From Deltaproteobacteria bacterium (lineage in GTDB: Bacteria > Myxococcota_A > UBA9160 > SZUA-336), in NCBI GenBank assembly GCA_016875225.1, contig VGRW01000009.1, positions 1-64,000 on the forward strand: a DNA stretch of 64,000 nt. The letters are read 5' to 3'. Each line of letters opens with the position of its first letter. Position 1 is the first letter of the stretch. Of this stretch, positions 1 through 8,660 are shown piece by piece. The position numbers and the translations under genes were made by a program. The notes beneath the pieces were generated by a model. The model saw only the letters and a program-made list of their open reading frames with translations. It was not told where the DNA came from and searched no databases.

Positions 1-26
1 CGTCGGCGTGTCGTGGGCGGAGGAGT

Positions 27-94
27 GCGCCGGATGGGGGTCGACGAAGCGGTCGGCTGTGCCGGGCACCGCTGAGGAGACCCCCATCCGGCGC
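27..94. repeat. Long nested inverted repeat (hairpin) downstream of coxG
   Basis: Positions 27-42 and 79-94 are perfect 16-bp reverse complements (GCGCCGGATGGGGGTC and its complement). Inside them, 48-53 pairs with 68-73 (AGCGGT/ACCGCT) and 54-57 pairs with 61-64 (CGGC/GCCG) around a TGT loop, with a symmetric purine-rich internal loop at 43-47/74-78. About 26 base pairs are possible. It lies 30 bases past the coxG stop. A T-tract is lacking on both sides, so a classical intrinsic terminator is doubtful; a processed 3' end, small RNA or mobile-element end are alternatives. No gene is visible in 1-123. Confidence 0.6.
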
Positions 95-123
95 GCCCCG
101 GCACTCACTCTCGGGTCAGGCTC

Positions 124-657
124 CTAGTCGTCCCTGCGCAGGCCGAGCAGGCGGAGCAGCGTGCGCCAGAGCAGCTGGAGGAACGAGCGGGCGGGCGGCG
201 CGGCGAGCTTCTCCTCGGGCGCCTCCGGCCGCCAGCGCTCGAAGGCGGAGAAGAACTGGCCGGCCATCTCGCGCGTCACTCCCGAGATCATGCGCTGGCC
301 CAGACGCGCGATCTGGCCGCCGATCTGCACGTCCGCGGCGTACTGGGCGCTCGTGCCCTCGTCGACCTCGGAGAGCGAGAGCGTGACCTCGCCGTCGACG
401 AAGCCGACCGGGCCCTTGCCCGTGAGTCGCAGCCGGAGCCGCTCGTTCGGCACGCGCTCGAGATACTCGATCGTGCCCTCGAAGCGCCCGGTCAGCGCGG
501 GCAGGCGCACCTCGAGCAGCGCGTCGTAGTGGTCGGGATCGCGCGCCTCGAGCTTCTCGAGCCCGGGCACGCAGGCGGCGAGAACGCGTGGATCGTTGAT
601 CCGCTCCCAGGCCGTCGCCAGAGGCACCTCGATCAGCTGCCGCCCGTCGAGCTTCAC
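124..657 (-). CDS. coxG: CoxG-type SRPBCC protein (CODH subunit G family)
   Basis: A 177-residue SRPBCC lipid-binding-fold protein of the CoxG family, which in carboxydotrophs tethers molybdenum CO dehydrogenase to the membrane and handles its quinone. The N-terminal 145 residues match the family (start MKLDGRQLIEVP, the FEGTIEYLERV strand, a GKGPVGFVDGEVTL segment). After a Pro/Ala linker the protein ends in a hydrophobic-basic helix (FLQLLWRTLLRLLGLRR) suited to membrane anchoring. The start is GTG; bases 654-657 form GTGA, overlapping the coxM stop. It is the last gene of the operon. The family call is firm; the substrate of the partner enzyme is inferred. Confidence 0.85.
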   Translation of the reverse strand: MKLDGRQLIEVPLATAWERINDPRVLAACVPGLEKLEARDPDHYDALLEVRLPALTGRFEGTIEYLERVPNERLRLRLTGKGPVGFVDGEVTLSLSEVDEGTSAQYAADVQIGGQIARLGQRMISGVTREMAGQFFSAFERWRPEAPEEKLAAPPARSFLQLLWRTLLRLLGLRRDD

Positions 658-1514
658 GAGGCGGCTCGGGCGCAGGCCGAGAGCAGCGCGCGCAGCGCGA
701 AGACGCCGGCGAGATGCGCGCGGTACGGGCCGGACGCGTGCAGATCCGCCATCGGATCGGCCTCTTCGATTCGCGCGCAGAGCGGGCGCAGCGTCGCGGC
801 GTCCGGAGTCTGGCCCACCAGCCGCTGCTCCAGCGCGCGCGCTCGGAACGGCACCGGATTCACGCCCGTGATCCCCAGAGCCGCGCGCTCGATCCGCCCC
901 TTCCGATCGAGCGCGACCTGCGCCGCCACGCCGGCGATCGCGAAGCCGGAGGCGGCCTGTCGCATCTTCGTGTAGGCGGTTCCCGCGCGCTTTCGCTCGA
1001 CAAGGAACCGCACCTCGGTCAACACCTCGTCGTGCCGCGGCGCGGACGCGAGCATGCCGGTGAAGAAGCGGTCGGCCGGAATCGACCGCTCGCCGCCGGG
1101 GCCGACGACGATCGCCTCGCCATCGAGCGCGAGGAACGCCGCGGGCCAGTCCGCCGCGGGGTCCGCGTGCACCAGACTCCCGCCGATGGTGCCGCGATTG
1201 CGGACCTGCGCGTCGCCGATCGCGCCCGCGGTCTCGCGAATCACGTGCACGTCCTCGAGCTCCGACGCTGCGGCGAGCGCGGCGTGCGTCGTGCGGCCGC
1301 CGATCGCGATCCGGCCGCGCCGCTCCGAAACGCCCTCGAGATCGGGAACCCGGCCCAGGTCGACCAGCAGCGGCGCGGTGGCGAGCCGGTGCTTCAGCGC
1401 CGGGATCAGGCTCATTCCGCCGCCGAGAAGCTTCGCGCCAGGGGTCTTCGCGACCCGCTCGACCGCCTCGGCCAGGCTTCGCGGCGCGACGTAGTCGAAG
1501 CGCTCGGGAATCAC
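654..1514 (-). CDS. coxM: CoxM-like FAD-binding medium subunit of a molybdenum hydroxylase
   Basis: A 286-residue FAD subunit that passes electrons from the Fe-S subunit to an acceptor. Both FAD signatures are present: GGGMSLIPALKHRLA near residue 33 and TIGGSLVHADPAADWP near residue 110. The C-terminal CO-dehydrogenase flavoprotein domain follows (GITGVNPVPFRA). The start is GTG at 1514, preceded by a strong AGGAGG; GTGA at 1511-1514 overlaps the coxL stop. Length is normal for the family (about 280-290). It sits between the large subunit and coxG, as in many form II cox clusters. Confidence 0.88.
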   Translation of the reverse strand: MIPERFDYVAPRSLAEAVERVAKTPGAKLLGGGMSLIPALKHRLATAPLLVDLGRVPDLEGVSERRGRIAIGGRTTHAALAAASELEDVHVIRETAGAIGDAQVRNRGTIGGSLVHADPAADWPAAFLALDGEAIVVGPGGERSIPADRFFTGMLASAPRHDEVLTEVRFLVERKRAGTAYTKMRQAASGFAIAGVAAQVALDRKGRIERAALGITGVNPVPFRARALEQRLVGQTPDAATLRPLCARIEEADPMADLHASGPYRAHLAGVFALRALLSACARAAS

Positions 1515-3853
1515 CGTGCGGCCTCCTGCAGCGCGCGCCAGATCCGCTCCGGCTTCATCGGCATGTCCAGGTGGGTCACGCCGCGCGGTCGCAGCGCGTC
1601 GAGCGCGGCCGACACCAGGCACGGCGTCGAGCCGATCGTGCCCAGCTCGCCGATCCCCTTCGCGCCAAGCGGGTTCAGCTGCGTCGGCGTGCAGGTCGAG
1701 TCGAGCTCGATGCGCGGGAACATCTGCGCCTTGGGCAGCGCGTAGTCCAAGAGCGTCGCGGTGAGCAGCTGGCCGCTCTCGTCGTAGACCACCTCTTCGC
1801 AGAGCGCCTGGCCGAGCCCCTGCACGATTCCGCCCAGCCGCTGCCCGTCGGCGAGAAGCGGGTTCACGATCCTGCCCGCGTCGTCGACCGCGACGTAGCG
1901 GATGAGCTCGAGCTCGCCGGTGTCGGCGTCGATCTCGACCTCGCAGAAGTGGGTGCCGAACGGGAACGTCGTGCCCGTCGGCTCGAAGCGCGCGACCGCC
2001 TCGAGCCCGGGCTCCTCGCCGGGAATCGGCACGTTCCAGAGGTGCGCCGCCTCGGCGACCTGCCGGAACCCGAGCTTGCGGTCGCTCTGCGCGACGCGGA
2101 ACGACTCGCCGTCGAAGTGCACCTGCTCGGGCTTCGCGTCGAGCAGGTGCGCCGCGATCCGCGACGCCTTCGCCAGCACCTTCTCGAGCGCCATGTGCAC
2201 GGCCGTGCCGCCGACCACGAGTCCGCGGCTTCCGAACGTGCCGACGCCGTGCGTGACGACGTCCGTGTCGCCGTGCAGGACCTCGACGTCGTTCACGTCG
2301 ATTCCGAACGCGTCGGCCGCGAGCTGGGCGAAGGCGGTCTCCTGGCCCTGCCCGTGCGGCGAGACCCCGGTCGTGATCACGACGTTTCCGGTCGGCTCCA
2401 CGCGCACCACTCCGCTTTCCCAGCTCCCGGTGCGCTGGATCGGCGACGCGCCGGTGCTCGGTCCAAGGCCGCAGATCTCGGTGAAGGTCGCGACGCCGAT
2501 CCCGACCAGCCTTCCCTCCGCGCGCGCCTTCGCCTGCCGCGCGCGCGCGCCCGCGTAGTCGAAGCGCTCCAGCGCCTTCGCCAGCGCGAGCTCGTAGTCC
2601 CCCGAGTCGTAGATCGCGCCGGTCGCGGTCGTGAACGGGAACGCGTCCTTGGGGATGAAGTTCCGCCGTCGCACCTCGACGGGGTCGAGGCCGGTCGCGG
2701 CCGCGATCTCGTCCATCACGCGCTCGACGGTGTAGGCGGCCTCGGGCCGTCCCGCGCCGCGGTAGGCGTCGGTCGCCATCGTGTTCGTGTAGACGCAGAC
2801 GACCTCGACGTCGATCGCCTTCGGGTGGTAGCAGCCGGGCATCATCAGCGGCGTGAAGGTCGCGATGCTCGCGCCGAAGAACGACGGGTACGCACCGACG
2901 TCGGAGATCACGCGGCCGCGCAGCGCGAGCAGCTCGCCGTTCTTGCGGTAGGCGGCCTCGATCTCGTGCACGTGGCCCCGGCCGTGCGTGGTGCCGAGCA
3001 GGTTCTCGGTGCGCGTCTCGGACCACTTCACCGGGCGGCGCAGCTTCCGCGAGATCCACGGCAGCAGACACTCTTCGGCGTAGACGGGGATCTTGGCGCC
3101 GAACCCGCCGCCGACCTCGGGCGCGATCACGCGGATCCGGATCTCGGCAATGCCCAGGCACTGCGCGACGGACTGCTTCACCAAGTGAGGGACCTGCGTC
3201 GAGGTCCAGAGCGTGAGTCGCTGCGGCCCCTCGTCCCAGTGCGCGAGCACGGCGCGGCCCTCCATCGAGACCGGCGCGAGCCGCTGGTTCAGGAGCTCGA
3301 GCCGCACGACTCCGTCGGCCTCCGCGAAGAGCTTCTGCACCTCGGGGCCTCCGGTCGCCGGGACGTGGAGCGCGATGTTGTCCGCGTGGTCTGCGTAGAC
3401 GCGCGGAGCGTCCGGCGCGAGCGCGGCGCGGGGGTCGACCACGGCCGGCGTCGGCGAGATCTCGACCGCGACGTCGAGCGCGGCGTCGCGCGCGAGGTAG
3501 CGGTCCTCGGCGACGACCACCGCGATCGGCTGGCCGACCCAGCGCACTCGCCCGTCGGCGAGGAGCGGGTGCTCCGCGTCGCGACCGGCCTCGGGCCGCG
3601 CGACGCAGGGCGTGCGCCCGACCGTCCCGCGCAGATCCTCGAACGTGTAGACCGCGACCACGCCGGGCCGCGACAGCGCGCGCGAGGCTTCGATCCGCTC
3701 GATCCTTCCGGCCGCGTAGTCGCTGCGCACGAACGAGGCGTACAGCCCGCCGTGCAGCTTCAGGTCGTCCGTGTAGCTCGCGAGCCCGCGGATCAGGCGC
3801 GGATCCTCGCGCCGCTTGATCCGCTCGCCCACCGAAACGGGTCGGACCGGCAC
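1511..3853 (-). CDS. coxL: CoxL-like molybdopterin large subunit, form II (AYRGAGR)
   Basis: The 780-residue catalytic subunit of the xanthine-dehydrogenase/CODH family, which binds molybdopterin-cytosine dinucleotide. It has the N-terminal GERIKRREDPRLIRG segment, the GGGFGAK motif, the active-site loop AYRGAGR near residue 363 and the C-terminal catalytic Glu in KGIGELGT. AYRGAGR marks form II (CoxL-like) enzymes; true form I CODH has AYxCSFR with a Cu-binding Cys, absent here. CO oxidation is therefore uncertain and an aldehyde or heterocycle substrate is possible. GTG at 3853 shares one base with the coxS TAG. Longer upstream reading frame is out of register with the family and was dropped. 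Confidence 0.88.
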   Translation of the reverse strand: MPVRPVSVGERIKRREDPRLIRGLASYTDDLKLHGGLYASFVRSDYAAGRIERIEASRALSRPGVVAVYTFEDLRGTVGRTPCVARPEAGRDAEHPLLADGRVRWVGQPIAVVVAEDRYLARDAALDVAVEISPTPAVVDPRAALAPDAPRVYADHADNIALHVPATGGPEVQKLFAEADGVVRLELLNQRLAPVSMEGRAVLAHWDEGPQRLTLWTSTQVPHLVKQSVAQCLGIAEIRIRVIAPEVGGGFGAKIPVYAEECLLPWISRKLRRPVKWSETRTENLLGTTHGRGHVHEIEAAYRKNGELLALRGRVISDVGAYPSFFGASIATFTPLMMPGCYHPKAIDVEVVCVYTNTMATDAYRGAGRPEAAYTVERVMDEIAAATGLDPVEVRRRNFIPKDAFPFTTATGAIYDSGDYELALAKALERFDYAGARARQAKARAEGRLVGIGVATFTEICGLGPSTGASPIQRTGSWESGVVRVEPTGNVVITTGVSPHGQGQETAFAQLAADAFGIDVNDVEVLHGDTDVVTHGVGTFGSRGLVVGGTAVHMALEKVLAKASRIAAHLLDAKPEQVHFDGESFRVAQSDRKLGFRQVAEAAHLWNVPIPGEEPGLEAVARFEPTGTTFPFGTHFCEVEIDADTGELELIRYVAVDDAGRIVNPLLADGQRLGGIVQGLGQALCEEVVYDESGQLLTATLLDYALPKAQMFPRIELDSTCTPTQLNPLGAKGIGELGTIGSTPCLVSAALDALRPRGVTHLDMPMKPERIWRALQEAAR

Positions 3854-4326
3854 TAGCGGCGCCCCTTCCCGACCTGCGCGGCGTGCTGCACCGCGTTCAC
3901 GATCTGCTGGTAGCCCGTGCAGCGGCAGATGTTTCCGTCGATGGCGTGGCGGATCTCGCGCTCGCTCGGATCGGGATTCGACTCGAGCAGCGCCGCGGTC
4001 GTCATGATCATCCCGGGCGTGCAGTAGCCGCACTGCAAGCCGTGCTCCTCCCAGAAGCCCTTCTGCACCGGGTGCAGGTGATCCGCGTCGCTCGCGAGGC
4101 CCTCGATCGTCGTCACGGCCCGCCCGTCGGCCTGAACCGCGAAGATCGTGCAGCTCTTCACCGCGCGGCCGTCCAGGTGCACCGTGCAGGCGCCGCAGAT
4201 CGTCGTCTCGCAGCCGACGTGCGTGCCGGTGAGCCCGAGCGTCTCGCGCAGGAAGTGCACGAGCAGCATGCGCGGCTCGACGTCGCGCTCCTGCGCTTTC
4301 CCGTTCACGGTGAGCGATAGCTTCAC
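3853..4326 (-). CDS. coxS: CoxS-like 2x[2Fe-2S] small subunit
   Basis: A 157-residue iron-sulfur subunit that relays electrons between the molybdenum centre and FAD. The plant-type cluster ligands ([21 protein letters not shown] spacing) lie near residues 38-58. The C-terminal [2Fe-2S] domain shows [12 protein letters not shown] and CRCTGYQ near 97-135. Size and order match the family. The GTG start at 4326 forms GTGA with the stop of the upstream AAA gene. Electron flow would run coxL to coxS to coxM. Confidence 0.9.
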   Translation of the reverse strand: MKLSLTVNGKAQERDVEPRMLLVHFLRETLGLTGTHVGCETTICGACTVHLDGRAVKSCTIFAVQADGRAVTTIEGLASDADHLHPVQKGFWEEHGLQCGYCTPGMIMTTAALLESNPDPSEREIRHAIDGNICRCTGYQQIVNAVQHAAQVGKGRR

Positions 4327-5258
4327 TTCGCGATCTCCTCGATCAGCTCCGGAACCTTCTCGTGCACCTCTTCGGGCACGCGGAACGTGGTCATCGAGCC
4401 GAGCACCCCGAGATCCTCCCGCTCCACGCGCTCGCGGCCGGCGAGAAGCGCGCGCCCGCGCAGGAGCTTCACCGCCTTCACCAGAAAGCTGCGATCGGTG
4501 AGCAGCGAGTTGGTCTCGTCGCAAGCATAGTCGACCACGAGCCGGCGCAGGAACTCGATCAGCCGGTCCTTCTCGGCGTCGGGGACGAAGACGCGGGACT
4601 GCGCCGCGTAGAGCGCGTCGAGCTCTGCGCGCCCGAGCAGCGGCTCCGGCTCCGGCTGCTCGACCACGCGGCCGTCCGCGAACTGGTCGACGAGCGCGCG
4701 CGCTAGCGCCCGCTCCCCCGACTGGATCAGCCCCGAGACGCGCAGCTGGATCGCGAAGCGGTCCAGGTTCGCGGGATCGAGCGGCTCGTTGTAGTACTCG
4801 TCGCGAAGCGGATTGCTGGTCGCGATCGCGGTGAGCAGCGGAATCGGCTTCTCGCCGAACTTCCGCTCGTTCAGGATGCGCAGCAGCACGTTCAGCGCCT
4901 CGCCCGGCGCGCGCGAGATGTCGTCGAGCACGCAGATCTCGGCGGTCAGGATTCCCCCCGGCTCGATCGTCTGGTGGATCCGCTCGCCTGCGGCGTCCGG
5001 AAGAACGCGCCGCTCGAGCACGACGTCGCCCACCAGCTCGGAGAGCCGCGTGTCGCGGTGCATCTGGTAGAAGAAGAAGCCCAGGCCCGCGCCGCGCGCG
5101 GCGACCTCGGCCATGCGCGTCTTCGCCGACCCGGGCGGGCCCTCCAGGTAGATGTGCTCGCGGCAGACCAGCGCGAGCAGAAGCGCGTCCTTCGCCTCCG
5201 CGTGACCGACGACGTGCCGGTCGAGCAGCTCGCGCAGGCGGCCGAGACTCTGCTTCAA
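4323..5258 (-). CDS. MoxR-family AAA+ ATPase (CoxD-like)
   Basis: A 311-residue MoxR-type AAA+ ATPase. Such proteins help insert the metal centre or mature the molybdenum enzyme in cox operons. Visible motifs are Walker A GPPGSAKT, Walker [12 protein letters not shown], sensor 1 IATSNP and an arginine-finger region [11 protein letters not shown] start it at TTG 5258, where TTGA overlaps the stop of the upstream fusion gene and GAGGGG lies just 5'; frame upstream of this is not AAA-like. It is the second AAA+ protein of the operon, so two different ATPase rings or a mixed ring are possible. Confidence 0.85.
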   Translation of the reverse strand: MKQSLGRLRELLDRHVVGHAEAKDALLLALVCREHIYLEGPPGSAKTRMAEVAARGAGLGFFFYQMHRDTRLSELVGDVVLERRVLPDAAGERIHQTIEPGGILTAEICVLDDISRAPGEALNVLLRILNERKFGEKPIPLLTAIATSNPLRDEYYNEPLDPANLDRFAIQLRVSGLIQSGERALARALVDQFADGRVVEQPEPEPLLGRAELDALYAAQSRVFVPDAEKDRLIEFLRRLVVDYACDETNSLLTDRSFLVKAVKLLRGRALLAGRERVEREDLGVLGSMTTFRVPEEVHEKVPELIEEIAK

Positions 5259-7111
5259 CGCTCCCCTCCGCTCCGACGTCTGCCTGCGCCCGTCGATCGC
5301 TCGCGCACCGAGAGCCGCCCGTCGGGCCCGGGCCGGCCGACGAAGCCAGCTCCTTCGGTCTCGCGAGAGATCTCGTCCAGAACCTCGGGGCACTCGCCGA
5401 GCCCGAGGAAGACGGTGTGTACCTTAACTCCGAGCTCACGGGCCAGCGCGCGCTCCCGCCGCACCTGCGGGTCGCCGAGCACCGGCACGCCGTCGGTCAG
5501 CATCACGATGTGGCGCTCGCGCGCCGCGCTGCCGCGCAGCTCCGCGAGCGCCGCGCGAAGCGGGGCCTCGTAGTTGGTACGGCCCTCGGCGCGGCGACGC
5601 GAGGCGAGCGCGAGCAGTCGCCGGTAGCGGCGGTGCAGGAACGCGCCGCCCGCCTCGAAGCGCTCGGCCTCGTGGTTGAACTCGACGTAGCCCATGCGCA
5701 TGCGGCGGCGCGCGCCGGTGCGAACGAGACCCGCGACCACCTGCCCGGCCCAGCGAGAGAGTCGCCCCTCCATCGAGGCCGATACGTCGCGCAGCACCGC
5801 AAGCGACCCGCCGGCGTTGCGCCGCTCGCGCCGGGCGACCCGGACGCTCGACGCTTCGCCCTGCACCAGAAGCAGTCCGTCGACGGGATCGGCGTCGAGC
5901 AGCTCGTCGAGCCTGCGCATGCGCCGAAAGCCTCGCGGCTGTCCGCCGGGGTCGTCTCCGCGCGACACCGCCCCGCGCTCGAGCCGGCCGAGCAGCGCGC
6001 GCACGAGCTCGTCGACGGACGCGGCGTCGTCATCGCCGCGCGCGCGCGGCATCGCGGCGATGCTCTCGAGCGGCGCGGCGATCGTCTCGAGCCCTGCGAC
6101 CGGCACCGGCGCGTCCGCGCCGCCGCCGCCCTCACCGGCCGCCGTCGCGGGCCGCGCATCCGCAGGAAGCGCACGGATCGGCGTGGCTTCGAGCAGCGCG
6201 TCCTCGAGGATGGCCGCGACGTGCGGCTCGAGCGACTCGGGCACGCGTCGCGCGAGCATGTAGCGCAGCGCGCGGACGTCGATCGCCTCGACGCGCGGAG
6301 CGCCGCGCAGCCACGCGTGCGCCCGCAGGATGCGCGGCGCAGAGGCCGCGAAGGCGCGATCGCTGAGCAGCGCCGGCTCGTCGCCCGAGGCGGCGCGCAG
6401 CCGCTCCACCGCGCGGAGCAGCGCGTCGATCGCCGCCGGATCGATCGGCAGCGCCGCGGCCTCGCGCTGGATCCGATGCCGCTGCGCGGCGTCGAGCAGC
6501 GACTCCGCCGGCTCGGCCGGCGGATGATCCAGAAGCTCGCGCGCGAGCGCGAAGCGGCGCCCGAAGAGCAGACCCCGAATTCGCAGCTGCACCGCGAAGC
6601 GATCGAGCTGGCTCGGCTCGAGCGGGTCGGAATGCCCTTCGAGCTCGTCCGAGGCTGCGGTCGCGACGGCGCTCTCGAGCGGAAGCTGCGTCCCGGCGAG
6701 CCTGCGCTCGGAGAGGACGCGGAGCAGCGGCGCGAGCGCCTCGCCGGGCGCACGCGAGAGGTCGTCGAGCAGAAGGATCTCGGCGCGCGCGAGCGCGCCG
6801 GGCATTCGCTCGAACGAGATCCGCTCGCTCGTCTCTCGCCGCTCGCGGCGCAGATGGTGCTCGCCGAGAAGCTCGCTTGCGCTGGTGTCGCGGTGAAAGC
6901 TGATCCGCGCGGCGCTCGCGCCGGCGATCCGCGGCAGCGCGGCGGCGAGCGCCGACTTCCCGCAGCCCGGCGGCCCCTCCAGATAGGCGTGCTCGCGCGC
7001 GACGAGCGCGAGAAGAAGGCCCGTCTTTGCGTCCTCCTGGCCGAACAGGACGCGGTCGAGCGCCTCGCGGGCGCGATCGAGCGGCGCTCTCGAGGTCTTC
7101 GGCGTCTGCAC
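5255..7111 (-). CDS. MoxR-type AAA+ ATPase fused to a VWA domain (CoxD-CoxE-like)
   Basis: About 618 residues combining two usually separate cox accessory proteins. The N-terminal half is AAA+ (Walker A GPPGCGKS, Walker [12 protein letters not shown]). A low-complexity Ala/Pro/Gly linker leads to a C-terminal von Willebrand A domain with a full MIDAS: DVSAS, the Thr of RTNYEAPL and MLTDGVP. The layout resembles magnesium-chelatase-like ATPase/VWA pairs that remodel metalloenzymes. Start is uncertain: GTG 7111 is used; GTG 7147 would add 12 residues. It is first in the operon, reading away from the phosphatase gene, so the main promoter should lie in 7112-7199, where I see no clear -35/-10. 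Confidence 0.78.
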   Translation of the reverse strand: MQTPKTSRAPLDRAREALDRVLFGQEDAKTGLLLALVAREHAYLEGPPGCGKSALAAALPRIAGASAARISFHRDTSASELLGEHHLRRERRETSERISFERMPGALARAEILLLDDLSRAPGEALAPLLRVLSERRLAGTQLPLESAVATAASDELEGHSDPLEPSQLDRFAVQLRIRGLLFGRRFALARELLDHPPAEPAESLLDAAQRHRIQREAAALPIDPAAIDALLRAVERLRAASGDEPALLSDRAFAASAPRILRAHAWLRGAPRVEAIDVRALRYMLARRVPESLEPHVAAILEDALLEATPIRALPADARPATAAGEGGGGADAPVPVAGLETIAAPLESIAAMPRARGDDDAASVDELVRALLGRLERGAVSRGDDPGGQPRGFRRMRRLDELLDADPVDGLLLVQGEASSVRVARRERRNAGGSLAVLRDVSASMEGRLSRWAGQVVAGLVRTGARRRMRMGYVEFNHEAERFEAGGAFLHRRYRRLLALASRRRAEGRTNYEAPLRAALAELRGSAARERHIVMLTDGVPVLGDPQVRRERALARELGVKVHTVFLGLGECPEVLDEISRETEGAGFVGRPGPDGRLSVRERSTGAGRRRSGGER

Positions 7112-7199
7112 GGGTCGAGCTTCGCGTTTGTCCGTCCGATGAGCCACGTGTACGTTGCCGGCCGAACGCCGGATCGGGCACGTCCCGACGAGGTAGCGA

Positions 7200-8516
<1,317 letters not shown>

Positions 8517-8617
8517 CGCGTGCGGCAGAATGCTGTACGCCGCCTCGGCCGTCAACGCCGGCCGCAGCGCGAGCGCGGAAATTTTCCGCGCGGACGGGCG
8601 GCAGACGGATTCCTGCA

Positions 8618-8623
8618 TATACT
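8618..8623 (+). promoter_or_regulatory. Candidate -10 element for the recQ operon
   Basis: TATACT lies in the only AT-rich patch of the 141-base gap between the CopG-like gene and recQ, 35 bases before the proposed CTG start. The same hexamer precedes rnpB. No convincing -35 is visible. Confidence 0.35.
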
Positions 8624-8646
8624 CTGACCCGCATTTCCCTGTTGCC

Positions 8647-8660
8647 GGAGGTCTATCCTG
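8647..8660 (+). promoter_or_regulatory. Ribosome binding site deciding a CTG start for recQ
   Basis: GGAGG at 8647-8651 is followed after six bases by CTG at 8658-8660. The frame is closed by TGA at 8625-8627, and no ATG, GTG or TTG occurs in frame before GTG 8748. That GTG has no ribosome binding site. Starting at CTG adds 30 residues, including the first of three matching arginine tracts. Confidence 0.6.

Noticed and set aside
1571-3856. Plus-strand open frame of 761 codons
   Set aside because: Antisense to coxL, whose motifs are unambiguous.
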